NCBI RefSeq assembly: GCF_006337165.1
Contig: NZ_CP040896.1
Coordinates: forward strand, 4,464,001-4,528,000
Reading direction: 5' to 3'
From: Hymenobacter jejuensis
GTDB lineage: Bacteria > Bacteroidota > Bacteroidia > Cytophagales > Hymenobacteraceae
Length of the DNA stretch: 64,000 nucleotides
A program made the translations under genes and the position numbers. Position 1 is the stretch's first letter. Every line of letters starts with the position of its first letter. The notes below the pieces were generated by a model. It was not told where the DNA came from. It did not search any database and saw only the letters and a list, made by a program, of their open reading frames with translations. This document shows positions 53,196 to 61,875 of this stretch, piece after piece.

Positions 53196-54224
53196 ATGCC
53201 TAAGACTATAGACTACCCCCGCACCAGTTACATGGGCGCTTGGGAAGTAGCAGAAGTTGTTGATGACACCGGTGGTAAGTGTGCACTTGAAACGTGTGCA
53301 CGTAAGCTTAACAGAAAGGTCAGCGGTTCATTTAAAGCAATAATAGGCTCAGCCGTTAAGTTTGGCTTGTTAACCAGCAAGCGAGAGTTGCTCACCACAA
53401 CAAATCTCTTCAGGCGCATCAAACACGCCTACGATAAGCAGGAAGAGAAAATCTTTCATCGCGAGGCCTTCCTCCATCCTCCCTTATTCACGCAAATCTG
53501 CCGGAAGTTTCGCAATCGGGAACTGCCGGTCCATATGTTTGATGTGATGCTGATCCGGGAATTCGGAGTTGAAGAAATTAATGCTCAGAACGTTTCCAAA
53601 GCCTTCGTGGACGGCGCTCGGATGGTAGGCATTCTGGATGAGCGAAACGTAGTAGCCGACATTGACCAACTAGCCCAACAACAGCCGCGTCGAGAACTAG
53701 CCAGTACTGAAATGCCGATCAATGCTTTTCGGACTCCAGAGCCCACGCGCGGTGCAAGCACCCCGGCGACAACTGTATCGCCCGATTCAGGAGTACTTTC
53801 TACCAATGGCATAAAACCTGATACCCCGCTTGTACCCAGCAGCCGGACGCGGGATGCTATCTCCAGTCTGTTTGGACTTGACACTGACGATCTGGACCAG
53901 GAGGCTAAGCCAGAGTTTGTACCCAATGGCGGGCCTGCAAACGTCTTTACCACACCAGATGCTACGGATACAACCCGCGCTGCTCCATCTCCACCATCTA
54001 CAGCGATTAACGGCACTACAAACGAACCTGCGTCTACCCAACAGACGGCAACGCCTGAAAGAGCACTTACGCCGGCCGTTTCCACCGACCAGACGAGCGA
54101 ACGGGCCTATGCCATCCGGATCAACGGGCCTGGCATAGATACGCAGTTGCTGATCCAGGACGCTGATGACTTAGAAATCGTCGGCTTTCTATTGGAAAAG
54201 ATCCGCAGACAGCTCACTCGGTAA
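53196..54224 (+). CDS. unknown protein with probable winged-helix N terminus and conserved C-terminal domain
   Basis: 342 aa. Residues 1-160 are helical with features of one or two winged-helix units (WEVAEVVDDTGG, KAIIGSAVKFGLLTSKREL, then FVDGARMVGILDERNVV). Residues about 165-300 are a Pro/Thr/Ser-rich linker. The last 40 residues, from YAIRINGPGIDTQLLIQDADDLEIVGFLLEKI, are compact again. The layout resembles DUF5343-type proteins, but this is a guess from architecture. The upstream region is AT-rich with symmetric TTTGTAC sites, so autoregulation is plausible. Its composition and isolation suggest acquisition by transfer. I chose the ATG at 53196 over the longer frame from 53097, which runs through the AT-rich promoter. 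Confidence 0.7.
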   Translation: MPKTIDYPRTSYMGAWEVAEVVDDTGGKCALETCARKLNRKVSGSFKAIIGSAVKFGLLTSKRELLTTTNLFRRIKHAYDKQEEKIFHREAFLHPPLFTQICRKFRNRELPVHMFDVMLIREFGVEEINAQNVSKAFVDGARMVGILDERNVVADIDQLAQQQPRRELASTEMPINAFRTPEPTRGASTPATTVSPDSGVLSTNGIKPDTPLVPSSRTRDAISSLFGLDTDDLDQEAKPEFVPNGGPANVFTTPDATDTTRAAPSPPSTAINGTTNEPASTQQTATPERALTPAVSTDQTSERAYAIRINGPGIDTQLLIQDADDLEIVGFLLEKIRRQLTR

Positions 54225-54230
54225 GTGAAA

Positions 54231-54286
54231 TTACCCCAACGGCCCCTCCCGTTGTGCGCAAGGACACGAAGAGGCCGTTGGGGTAA
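54231..54286. terminator. hairpin after the unknown gene
   Basis: 14-bp perfect arms TTACCCCAACGGCC (54231-54244) and GGCCGTTGGGGTAA (54273-54286), loop 28. There is no T-run, so it may act as an mRNA 3' stabiliser rather than a terminator. Confidence 0.5.
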
Positions 54287-54340
54287 AATGCAATTCAACA
54301 ATCCGTGTAAATATTATGTTAATAAACTATTGGGTGCAAT

Positions 54341-54381
54341 TAGTAATGTAACTAATTGATTGACATTCAGTTACATTACTA
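54341..54381. repeat. AT-rich 13-bp hairpin
   Basis: Perfect arms TAGTAATGTAACT and AGTTACATTACTA; the 15-base loop AATTGATTGACATTC looks like a diverged core of the dispersed palindrome. It is between two convergent genes. Confidence 0.6.
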
Positions 54382-54385
54382 TACG

Positions 54386-56083
54386 CTAGTTTACCTTTCG
54401 CTGAAGTAAGCTTACCATCCACCAGCCGTCTTTCGCTGTGCGGCCGAGGAAGAAGCTATCGATGCGTTCGCTGCGCAGGCGGGCGCGCCATTTGCGGGGC
54501 AGTTTCTCGAGCACATGCGGGTCGGAGGAAAAAACCACTACCGGAAGCGACGGCAGCTCGGCGGCCGTGGTGTCGGGGTGCCAAGTGGGGATGGATCGGC
54601 CGGCATTCCAGACCTGCTTAATGTGCACTTCCTGCTGCCCCACCCAAGGCAGGCGTTGCAACTCGGCGCGCTCCCGCACGTCGGAAATGTGGCGCAGGGA
54701 GCCATCGCCTTTCCGAGCTTCCCAGACCGGGTATGCCGGCATCAGCAACGCCAAAACGGCCGCCATCCCAGCCGCGGAAGCCCCCGTCAGGTGCACGGGT
54801 TGGCGACGCTGCCAGCCTTGCCGCCACACCAGCACCGCCAAACTACCAAACACCCCCAAAGCCGCCCCAAACCGCAGCGTGGCCGGCTCAAAGCCGGGCA
54901 ACTTAATGACCACCATTGCAACGGGTACCAGCAGGCACACCAACAGCAGCAGCCCCGCCCAGACCCGCAGCCAGACACCATCGGCAGGCCGCAAGCGGGG
55001 CAGCGTCCGGCTGGTTTCCCAGTGGCGGAGCATTCCGCCCATCAACAAAGCAAGCGGCGGCATCAGGGGAAGCATGTAACGCTCCTTTTTCTCCGGCACG
55101 GCGCTGAGTAGCACCAACGTAACCAACAGCCACCCCAAGGCAAAAACATACGGAATATAGGCTTCGCTGCGTCGGCGAGCATACGGCACAGCCAAGGCCG
55201 CCAGAGCAACTACGGCCCAAACACCGGCAAATACCGGAAAGTTTAGGTAGTACCACCAAGCCTGAACGTGCCGCTCTCGCCAGGCGGTTACTTCGGTCTG
55301 GGCTACGGCTAGCGCCGCGGGCTGGACGTGCTCAAAGATATACAAGGGCCACGCCCCTCCTACTAATACAGCTATCAGCAAGGCCACCAGCAGCCCGCCA
55401 CGATGGACGCGCAGGCGCGCACGGCCCGCAGGATTCAGCCGCTGTATGCAGTAACAGGCGGCAAAAGGTAGCAGCAACCCGAAGAGAGCGACCGGGCCTT
55501 TACTCAGAAAAGAACACCCCAACAACACACCGGCTCCCACAAAGCGGCCGTAGCTGGCCCCCGCCGAGTTCAGCCCGCGCACCAGCAGCCAGAGGGACCC
55601 AACCATAAAGCAATTGGAAAAGATGTCCCACTGCCCTTCCCGACCCGTAGTCACCAGCAGCAGACTGCTGCCCAACACCAGCGCGGACAGCCAAGCCGTG
55701 CGACCGGGAGCCGCGGCTTCGGCCGGCTGCTCCCGGGTCAGTTCGCGGGCCAGGCCCCAGAAAAAGAAAATCAGCAGCGTGGCCATCAGGGCGGCCGGCA
55801 GGCGCAGGACGGCCAGATTCTGGGTCGGGCCGACGACTTTCAGCAGTGCTGCCACGGCCCAGGTTGGGAGCGGCGGCTTGGCCAGGCGCAACTCCCCGTT
55901 CATGGTTGGAATAAGCCAAGAGCCTCCGGCGGCCATTTCGCGGGCGGCCACAAAGTTGCGGGATTCCATCAGGCTTACTTCGGGCGCGCCCAAATGCACA
56001 AAGAAGCTGAACAGGCAGACGAGCAACACCCAGAACACGCGTTGCCGCGGTACACAGCGGCGAAAAATAGTTGTAGTGTCCAA
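54386..56083 (-). CDS. ArnT-type GT39 glycosyltransferase
   Basis: 565 aa, 12 or more membrane helices. After the first helix comes PEVSLMESRNFVAAREMAAGGSWLIPTMNGE, matching the ArnT segment D/E..R.A..AREM...GDWL.P.lnG, followed by KPPLPTW. Such enzymes transfer a sugar from an undecaprenyl-phosphate donor to lipid A or another acceptor in the periplasm. The start is TTG at 56083; the next ATG falls after the first helix. It is GC-rich like the host, unlike the GT39-like pair at 5-8.7 kb. Acceptor unknown. Confidence 0.88.
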   Translation of the reverse strand: MDTTTIFRRCVPRQRVFWVLLVCLFSFFVHLGAPEVSLMESRNFVAAREMAAGGSWLIPTMNGELRLAKPPLPTWAVAALLKVVGPTQNLAVLRLPAALMATLLIFFFWGLARELTREQPAEAAAPGRTAWLSALVLGSSLLLVTTGREGQWDIFSNCFMVGSLWLLVRGLNSAGASYGRFVGAGVLLGCSFLSKGPVALFGLLLPFAACYCIQRLNPAGRARLRVHRGGLLVALLIAVLVGGAWPLYIFEHVQPAALAVAQTEVTAWRERHVQAWWYYLNFPVFAGVWAVVALAALAVPYARRRSEAYIPYVFALGWLLVTLVLLSAVPEKKERYMLPLMPPLALLMGGMLRHWETSRTLPRLRPADGVWLRVWAGLLLLVCLLVPVAMVVIKLPGFEPATLRFGAALGVFGSLAVLVWRQGWQRRQPVHLTGASAAGMAAVLALLMPAYPVWEARKGDGSLRHISDVRERAELQRLPWVGQQEVHIKQVWNAGRSIPTWHPDTTAAELPSLPVVVFSSDPHVLEKLPRKWRARLRSERIDSFFLGRTAKDGWWMVSLLQRKVN

Positions 56084-56122
56084 TGCCGGTCTGTATGGGG
56101 TTCAGTAGAATTTGCGTAAGTA

Positions 56123-57109
56123 TCAGTCTATCTGATGCTTAGCTTCCGCTTCGACTTCTGCTTCACTCTCGTCATCAACGTCGGCGTCGGCCGTTGCCGG
56201 CAGTCGCTCCTCCTCGGAAGTCGGCCGGCCCAGCTTGGTGAGCAGTCCTTCCAGGTTATCGACTTCGATGGCGTCGGGGTGACAGGCCAACAGCCGATCC
56301 AGAGTTTTGCCCGAGCGCCCCCCGAAGATAACCACCTGCAGCCCCGCTTGCTGCGCCTTGGTTACGCGCTCCGGCGTGGCCACGTCCTTGCGAATGACCA
56401 CCCCTTGCAGGTGTTCGGCCACCGCCACGGGCAGGCCCTGGTCAAAGTCTTCGGTGATTTCGAGGGCCAGCGCCGCCGCCGGCAACTGCGCGCGAAACAA
56501 ACGCAAGGTTTCTACACGGTTGGTCAGGATCAGGACTTTCTCGCGGGGCACGTTGTATTGTTTCAACGCCCGTATTAATGCCCGGACCAGGGCCGGTGAG
56601 CGGGCATACCCTGCACCGTCCGGGGCACACTCATCCAGTTCGTGCAGGTCCAGGTGCAAATGCGGGTAGCTACGGCGCTTGGCCAACGTGGCGAGCAACG
56701 TTTCGAGGGCAATGGGCTGCTCGTGCTGCAACCAATCGTAGGGCCAGCCCCCACGGTAGTGGAGCCGGGTCAGGGCCGCGGCCGACAGCTGACTCACGCA
56801 GCCCGTACCGTCGGTCATGGAGGCCAGCGTCTGGTCGTGGTAGAGCACCGGGATGCTGTCCTGGCTGAGCTGAATGTCCACTTCCACCCCGTCGGCGCCC
56901 CGCGCCAAGGCGCGTTGAATGCCCCCTAAACTACTCGGGGGCAAGGCATTAAAGGGATTGATTGGCGTAAAAAACCCCGAGCCGGCATGCCCCAGCACCA
57001 GCAGGCGCCGGGCATGCGGGGCCGCGGAAGGCGGTTGAAAAGCTTGTTGAATCGTCGGGGCGGCGACACACAACAGCCCCGCAACCAATAACGTAGGTAA
57101 CAAATGCAT
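56123..57109 (-). CDS. glycerophosphodiester phosphodiesterase, exported
   Basis: 328 aa. N-terminal signal peptide or anchor (LLPTLLVAGLLCVAAPTIQQ). The GDPD domain starts with LVLGHAGSG (catalytic His), then GADGVEVDIQLSQDSIPVLYHDQTL with the Glu/Asp metal ligands and second His, and ends in a DAIEVDNLEGL segment. It hydrolyses glycerophosphodiesters from phospholipid turnover. The last 30 residues are very acidic (ADADVDDESEAEVEAEAK). 39 bp upstream of the GT39 gene on the same strand. Confidence 0.91.
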   Translation of the reverse strand: MHLLPTLLVAGLLCVAAPTIQQAFQPPSAAPHARRLLVLGHAGSGFFTPINPFNALPPSSLGGIQRALARGADGVEVDIQLSQDSIPVLYHDQTLASMTDGTGCVSQLSAAALTRLHYRGGWPYDWLQHEQPIALETLLATLAKRRSYPHLHLDLHELDECAPDGAGYARSPALVRALIRALKQYNVPREKVLILTNRVETLRLFRAQLPAAALALEITEDFDQGLPVAVAEHLQGVVIRKDVATPERVTKAQQAGLQVVIFGGRSGKTLDRLLACHPDAIEVDNLEGLLTKLGRPTSEEERLPATADADVDDESEAEVEAEAKHQID

Positions 57110-57190
57110 CCGCGATAGGTATATAAAAAAGGTAAAAGCTATACGGCCACCCTAGCTAAACGATTCCGACGCCAGATTGTTAAATCGCAC

Positions 57191-57198
57191 TACCTTTG
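57191..57198 (+). promoter_or_regulatory. -7 promoter box before the UDP-sugar epimerase
   Basis: TACCTTTG matches the Bacteroidota TAnnTTTG -7 consensus exactly, 46 bp before the ATG at 57244. Confidence 0.55.
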
Positions 57199-57243
57199 CC
57201 GCCCCCTCTCGGCGGGTTCTTTCCTTTCATTCTACCGCTGCTT

Positions 57244-58227
57244 ATGCCCTCTATTCTGGTGACCGGCTGCGCAGGTTTCATCGGGTCGCACTTGTGCCAG
57301 CGCCTGCTCTCCGATGGACACCGCGTCGTGGGACTCGACAATTTTGACCCGTTCTACGACCGCACCCTCAAGCTCGCCAACCTGGCGCCGCTGCTCTCCC
57401 ACCCGCACTTCTCGTTTCACGAAGTCGAGCTGCGCCACGGGGCCGAAGCCCTGGCCGATGCCCTGCCCGCCGACCCCATCGACGTGGTGGTGCACCTGGC
57501 CGCCAAAGCCGGCGTCAGCCCGTCGGTGCGCCAGCCCATTGCCTACCTTGAAAACAACGTCCTCGGCACCACGCAGCTGTTGGAATGGATGCGCCAGCGC
57601 GACATCAAGAAGCTGTTCTTTGCCTCGTCGTCGTCGGTGTACGGCAACACGCCGGAGCGGCCCTTCCGCGAAGACATGAACCTGCTCGCGACCTGTATTT
57701 CGCCGTATGCAGCCTCCAAGCTGGCCGGCGAGCAGCTGACCTACACCTACCACCACTTGTACCAGCTGGACGTGCTGAATGCCCGGTTTTTCACCGTGTA
57801 CGGCCCGCGCCAGCGCCCCGACCTGGCCATTCATAAGTTCGTGCGTTTGCTGCGCGCCGGCCAGCCGATTCCGGTATTTGGCGACGGCACCACCGCCCGC
57901 GACTATACCTTCGTGCTGGATACCGTCGACGGCATTGCCCGCGGCGTGCAGTATTTGCTCGACCACGAGAACGTGTACGAAACCCTCAACCTGGGCAACA
58001 ACCGCCCGGTGCCCCTGCTCGAACTCATTGAGGAAGTGGGCAAAGCCGTGGGCATCACGCCGCAGCTGGAGTTTCTGCCCATGCAGGCCGGCGACGTCGA
58101 CATTACCTACGCCGACATTAGCAAGGCCCAACGCCTGCTCGGCTACCAACCCCGCACCTCGCTCGCCGACGGCCTGCGGCAGTTCGTGCAGTGGCTGGCC
58201 GAAACGCACCAGGCACAACTACTATAA
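57244..58227 (+). CDS. NAD-dependent epimerase, UDP-glucuronate 4-epimerase-like
   Basis: 327 aa extended short-chain dehydrogenase. Rossmann motif VTGCAGFIGSHLC, the family segment DNFDPFYDRTLKLANL, AKAGVSPSVRQPIAYLENN, FASSSSVYG and the active-site YAASK (Tyr present). FGDGTTARDYTFVLDTV is the substrate-binding loop typical of UDP-glucuronate/UDP-galacturonate 4-epimerases. Makes a sugar donor for surface polysaccharide. The ATG at 57244 is preferred to the open frame from 57196 because the latter overlaps the promoter box. Confidence 0.88.
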   Translation: MPSILVTGCAGFIGSHLCQRLLSDGHRVVGLDNFDPFYDRTLKLANLAPLLSHPHFSFHEVELRHGAEALADALPADPIDVVVHLAAKAGVSPSVRQPIAYLENNVLGTTQLLEWMRQRDIKKLFFASSSSVYGNTPERPFREDMNLLATCISPYAASKLAGEQLTYTYHHLYQLDVLNARFFTVYGPRQRPDLAIHKFVRLLRAGQPIPVFGDGTTARDYTFVLDTVDGIARGVQYLLDHENVYETLNLGNNRPVPLLELIEEVGKAVGITPQLEFLPMQAGDVDITYADISKAQRLLGYQPRTSLADGLRQFVQWLAETHQAQLL

Positions 58228-58239
58228 GGTTTTAACAAG

Positions 58240-58292
58240 AAAAGGCCTCTTCGCAAGTAATTGATTATCAATTACTTATGAAGAGGCCTTTT
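58240..58292. terminator. terminator whose loop is a dispersed palindrome
   Basis: 13-bp arms AAAAGGCCTCTTC (58240-58252) and GAAGAGGCCTTTT (58280-58292). The 27-base loop is copy J of the dispersed palindrome, itself a perfect 23-bp palindrome, so the two hairpins are nested. Sits between convergent genes. Confidence 0.88.
58253..58280. repeat. dispersed palindrome, copy J (perfect)
   Basis: Core TTGATTATCAA at 58261-58271; the 23 bp at 58255-58277 form a perfect palindrome (AAGTAATTGAT, T, ATCAATTACTT). Confidence 0.85.
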
Positions 58293-58315
58293 TGATTTTC
58301 CTTGTTGCTGCGTTC

Positions 58316-58954
58316 TTATGCGGCCTTGGCTTGTTGCTCGCGGCGCAGCAGCACGATGTTGCGGGCGTACACCACGGTACCGAACACGTTGCCCAGAATC
58401 AGAACGGCATCCACACGCAGGAAGGCATACAGCAAAATCAGCACGGAGCCTACAAAGCTCACCACCCAGAATCCCAGCGGCAGCACCGATTCGCCCTTGC
58501 GCTCGGAATACAGCCACTGGTAGACGAAGCGCAGCAGAAAGATGGTTTGGCCCACCGCGCCCAGCACCAGCACGCCCCGCGGAATGCGGGCGTCGAGCAT
58601 GCTGCGCAGGCTAAAATGCTGATTGCCCACGGCAAACCACGCCAGCATGGCCAACGGAAACGCGTACGCGCCCGCCCGGAACAGGCCGTGGAGCTTGCGC
58701 CATTCGCCCAGCAGCTGCAGGTTGCGAATGTAGATGGCGTAACTGATGATCTGGGCGCCCAGGATAACCGGATCGTGGCGCAGAATGCCGTACACGATCA
58801 TCATAAACGACGACACAAGGCTGATTTGCCAAAATAACGTCGGCACCAGCACGCGCCGCGCTCGCTCGCTCTGCACCCACTGCAGCACAATGCGGCTCGA
58901 AAACAGCAGCTGCGAAATCAGCCCGATGGCCAGGGCTAGGGTTTGCGTCGACAT
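58316..58954 (-). CDS. LpxB N-terminal-like (LAB_N/PQ-loop-like) membrane protein
   Basis: 212 aa with about seven helices in two similar halves: ISQLLFSSRIVLQWVQSER and VGQTIFLLRFVYQWLYSERK mark the repeat. This is the lipid-A-disaccharide synthase N-terminal domain, which in many bacteria is a separate small membrane protein of unknown role. Start ATG 58954, with a GTG 9 bp upstream also possible. The upstream GT2 gene on the same strand ends 15 bp before it, so the two are an operon, consistent with a lipid-linked glycan role. Confidence 0.87.
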   Translation of the reverse strand: MSTQTLALAIGLISQLLFSSRIVLQWVQSERARRVLVPTLFWQISLVSSFMMIVYGILRHDPVILGAQIISYAIYIRNLQLLGEWRKLHGLFRAGAYAFPLAMLAWFAVGNQHFSLRSMLDARIPRGVLVLGAVGQTIFLLRFVYQWLYSERKGESVLPLGFWVVSFVGSVLILLYAFLRVDAVLILGNVFGTVVYARNIVLLRREQQAKAA

Positions 58955-58969
58955 GCTCACCACCCCCGA

Positions 58970-59737
58970 CTACGCACGGCTACCGGGCGCACCCGCGCCG
59001 CGCTGCTGCTCCCCGATCTCGTAGTTTTTCCAGCGCGAACGGATCCAGCGGAAGCCGAACGTGTCGACCAGGGGTTTCCAGGCGCGGTTCCAGAGGTTGT
59101 ACTTGGCCGTGCCGGCAAAGCGAGGGAAATGCTGCACCGGAATCTGCTTGACGCGGCCGCCCTGCAACTGCACCAGCGCCCCCAGGAAACGGTGCATGCC
59201 GTGAAACAAGGGCAGCCGGCGGGCATACTCGATCTTGAGAATCTTGAGCGGGCAGCCCGTGTCCTGAATGCCGTCGTTGATGAGCGTGCGCCGCACGGTG
59301 TTGGCCACTTTTGAGGAGAGCTTCTTGACCAACGTGTCCTGCCGCTTGGCCCGAATGCCGTTGACCATGTCGAACTCGGGGAAGAATTCGAAGAACTTCA
59401 GAAAATCCAGCGGCGAAGTCTGAATGTCGGAGTCGATGTAGCCGATGAGCGTAGTACGGCAGTGGTCGACGCCGGCCTTGATGGCCGTTGAAAGGCCCCG
59501 GTTCTGGCTCAGCGAGATAAACTCGTAGCGCGTGTCGTGGCGGCAGATCTCGCGCAGAATGGCCAGCGAGCCGTCTGTAGAGCCGTCGTTGACGAACAGA
59601 ACGGTAGTGGCCACCGGCGTCTGTTCGAGGAATTTGTTCATCTCCACCACAAACTGCCGCAGGCTTTCTTCCTCGTTGTAGACGGGAACCAGCACGGTCA
59701 GCGATTGCAGGGCCAGGTAATCGGGGGTAGCAGGCAT
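58970..59737 (-). CDS. GT2-family glycosyltransferase (dolichyl-phosphate-sugar synthase-like)
   Basis: 255 aa. Soluble GT-A enzyme: LTVLVPVYNEEESLRQFV, VLFVNDGSTDGSLAIL, the DSDIQTSPLDF segment in place of DxD, then FDMVNGIRAKRQDTLVKKLSS and IQDTGCPLKILKIE. It lacks the C-terminal membrane helices of DPM synthases, which the adjacent LAB_N-type protein could supply. It probably makes an undecaprenyl-phosphate sugar for a GT39 transferase. The start ATG at 59737 was chosen because VLVPVYNEE then lies at a normal distance from it. Confidence 0.88.
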   Translation of the reverse strand: MPATPDYLALQSLTVLVPVYNEEESLRQFVVEMNKFLEQTPVATTVLFVNDGSTDGSLAILREICRHDTRYEFISLSQNRGLSTAIKAGVDHCRTTLIGYIDSDIQTSPLDFLKFFEFFPEFDMVNGIRAKRQDTLVKKLSSKVANTVRRTLINDGIQDTGCPLKILKIEYARRLPLFHGMHRFLGALVQLQGGRVKQIPVQHFPRFAGTAKYNLWNRAWKPLVDTFGFRWIRSRWKNYEIGEQQRGAGAPGSRA

Positions 59738-59925
59738 AGAAACAGCTAAAAACGGGGCGCAAGGTAGGCAGAAAACCAAGCACCCGCGCGGAATCCATCC
59801 GCTACCGGTATTACAATGTCCAACGCAACGCCGTGCTTTCTCCTGCCAACGCCTTACCCTGCCCCACGACTGCCTACCGCGGACGCTTTATTCAGGGGTC
59901 GCCTTCTGCCTTTTGAACCGCGATA

Positions 59926-60204
59926 TTAATTCAGCCCCATCTGCTTCAGGGGAACTTTGTGCCACTTGGCAAAGGCCATCCACTGCCGACGCCAGGTGCT
60001 GTAATCGCCCAGTACGCAAATGACTTTATCGCCCTTGAAGTAAATACGCGTCTTGGTTTGCTGGTTTTTCCACTCAATGGCGCCCCCTTCGTCGGGTTCC
60101 ATGTCTTCTACATTCTGCCAGAGAAAAGAGCGGGGCGTTTCGTGTTCTCGGCCCAGCATATCTTGCCAAAGCCGCATCGCGTGTGCAATCGGGGAAGGAA
60201 CCAT
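59926..60204 (-). CDS. 92-aa hypothetical protein
   Basis: MVPSPIAHAMRLWQDMLGRE, then an alpha/beta segment with KNQQTKTRIYFKGDKVICVLGDYSTWRRQWMAFAKWH. Small, cytosolic, aromatic-rich, no known family recalled. The ORF has a proper ATG and host-like codon use, and it ends in a normal stop. The 212 bp between its start and the his operon (60205-60416) hold only AT-rich spacer with a short TGTTTAAATAAACA palindrome at 60309-60322. Confidence 0.65.
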   Translation of the reverse strand: MVPSPIAHAMRLWQDMLGREHETPRSFLWQNVEDMEPDEGGAIEWKNQQTKTRIYFKGDKVICVLGDYSTWRRQWMAFAKWHKVPLKQMGLN

Positions 60205-60416
60205 AAGAGATGAACTAGCTCGAAAAACAAAGCAGTCGGCCGTTTACAGACCAGCTGCAAGGCAAGATAACCGCCTTTTCGGATTCAAGGGCATTCAACC
60301 AACAAATATGTTTAAATAAACAGGCACATAAGCGAACTGCTTAGCTACTAGTGCAATAAGGCAAGACCCAATAGAACTTTCCCAGCGACATTGGCCTACA
60401 CCAGTATTTTGGGCGC

Positions 60417-61058
60417 TTACTCCCGCCGCTGGCCGGCCGAAATCGTGGTGTGCCGCTGCCGCAGCACCGCCACCACGTCGTCGAGGGTAAGCTGCGCGGC
60501 GGCCAGCAGCACCAGCAAGTGATACAGCAGATCGGCGGCTTCGCCTTTCAGGCCTTCGAGGTTGCCACCCACGGCGTCGATCACCGTTTCGACGGCCTCC
60601 TCGCCTACTTTCTGGGCGATTTTGGGCATTCCTTTACGGAAAAGCGAGGCCGTGTACGAGTTGGGGTCTTCGTCCGGAAAATCGCGGCGGCGCTGCACGA
60701 GGCGCTCTAGTTCGGCAATGAATCCCACCGGCGCGGCCGGATACGCCGTTTGCTCGGGCTGCTCAAAGCAACTGGTAGTGCCGCGGTGGCAGGTGGGCCC
60801 GTCGGGAATGGCCCGAATCAGAAGGGCGTCGCCGTCGCAGTCAGGGTGCAGGCTTACCACGGTCAGAAAGTGGCCGCTGGTTTCGCCCTTGGTCCAGAGC
60901 CGATTTTTGGAGCGCGAAAAAAACGTCACGCGGCCTTCGGCTTGGGTTTGGTCCAGCGCTTGCTGGTTCATGTAGCCCAGCATCAGCACCTGGCCGGTGG
61001 CGGCATCCTGCACGACCACCGGCAGCAGGCCGTCCATTTTCGCGAAATCAAGAGTCAT
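60417..61058 (-). CDS. hisIE: bifunctional phosphoribosyl-AMP cyclohydrolase / phosphoribosyl-ATP pyrophosphatase
   Basis: 213 aa fusion for steps 2 and 3 of histidine synthesis. N-terminal HisI domain (about 1-105): VQDAATGQVLMLGYMNQQAL, FFSRSKNRLWTKGETSGHFL, HPDCDGDALLIRA and the metal-binding CHRGTTSCF. C-terminal HisE domain (about 110-205): SYTASLFRKGMPKIAQKVGEEAVETVIDA. It is the last gene of the his operon as visible here, with copy K of the palindrome between it and hisF. Confidence 0.96.
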   Translation of the reverse strand: MTLDFAKMDGLLPVVVQDAATGQVLMLGYMNQQALDQTQAEGRVTFFSRSKNRLWTKGETSGHFLTVVSLHPDCDGDALLIRAIPDGPTCHRGTTSCFEQPEQTAYPAAPVGFIAELERLVQRRRDFPDEDPNSYTASLFRKGMPKIAQKVGEEAVETVIDAVGGNLEGLKGEAADLLYHLLVLLAAAQLTLDDVVAVLRQRHTTISAGQRRE

Positions 61059-61081
61059 GGTTCAACAACTACGTATTAACA

Positions 61082-61110
61082 CAAGTAATTGACTATCAAT
61101 TACTTATAAA
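61082..61110. repeat. dispersed palindrome, copy K
   Basis: Core TTGACTATCAA at 61089-61099; one mismatch from a perfect 23-bp palindrome (AAGTAATTGAC, T, ATCAATTACTT). It lies in the 58-bp gap between hisF and hisIE. Confidence 0.8.
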
Positions 61111-61116
61111 ATAATC

Positions 61117-61875
61117 TTACGAACGAACCGGAATGCCTTCCGCGCGCAGCTGCTCTTTGAGTTCGCGAATCCCGATCTCGCCGAAGTGAAAGATGCTGGC
61201 CGCCAAGCCTGCATCGGCCTGCGCCTGCCGAAACACCTGCGTGAAATGCGCAATGCTGCCGGCCCCGCCCGACGCCACCACCGGCACCGACACGGCCCGC
61301 GATACATCGCCCGTCAGGTCCAGGGCAAAGCCGTCTTTGGTGCCGTCGTTGCTCATGGAGGTGAGCAGGATTTCGCCCGCGCCGCGTTCGGCGGCTTCGC
61401 GGCACCACTCCACGGCGTTGCGGCCGGTGTTGTGCGTGCCGGCGCGGGTGTAAATCTGCCAGCCGTGTTCGGCCGTGTAGCGGGCATCGGCGGCCACCAC
61501 GATGCACTGCGAGCCAAAGCGGCGCGCCAGCTCGTCGATCAGCTCCGGGCGGTGCAGCGCGGCCGAATTGATGCTCACCTTATCGGCCCCGTTCAGCAGC
61601 AGCGCCTCCACATCGGTTACGGTGCCGATGCCGCCGCCGACCGTAAACGGGATGTCCAGCGTGGCGGCTACTTCGCGCACCAAGGCCACCAACGTCGTGC
61701 GCTTTTGGTTGGTGGCCGTGATGTCCAGAAACACCAGCTCGTCGGCGCCTTCCTGGGCGTAGCGCGCGGCCAACGCCACCGGGTCGCCGGCGTCGCGCAG
61801 CCCTTCAAACTGCACCCCTTTCACCGTGCGGCCATCTTTGACGTCAAGGCAGGGAATGATTCTTTTTGTAAGCAC
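61117..61875 (-). CDS. hisF: imidazole glycerol phosphate synthase, cyclase subunit
   Basis: 252 aa TIM barrel that closes the imidazole ring using ammonia from HisH. Conserved KRIIPCLDVKDGRTVKG at the N terminus (the catalytic Asp in CLDVK), VGGGIGTVTDVEALLLNGADKVSINSAA, and the second catalytic Asp in SNDGTKDGFA. The start is GTG at 61875, and that codon lies in the right arm of dispersed palindrome copy L. Operon member downstream of hisA. Confidence 0.96.
   Translation of the reverse strand: MLTKRIIPCLDVKDGRTVKGVQFEGLRDAGDPVALAARYAQEGADELVFLDITATNQKRTTLVALVREVAATLDIPFTVGGGIGTVTDVEALLLNGADKVSINSAALHRPELIDELARRFGSQCIVVAADARYTAEHGWQIYTRAGTHNTGRNAVEWCREAAERGAGEILLTSMSNDGTKDGFALDLTGDVSRAVSVPVVASGGAGSIAHFTQVFRQAQADAGLAASIFHFGEIGIRELKEQLRAEGIPVRS

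Noticed and set aside
54231..54286. Riboswitch or structured RNA after the unknown gene
   Set aside because: It is a simple long-loop hairpin downstream of a stop codon, with no conserved riboswitch features and no gene following on the same strand.
57232..58218. 328-codon minus-strand frame opposite the UDP-sugar epimerase
   Set aside because: Mirror of the plus-strand gene; rich in His, Gln and Val as typical of shadow frames, with no domain.
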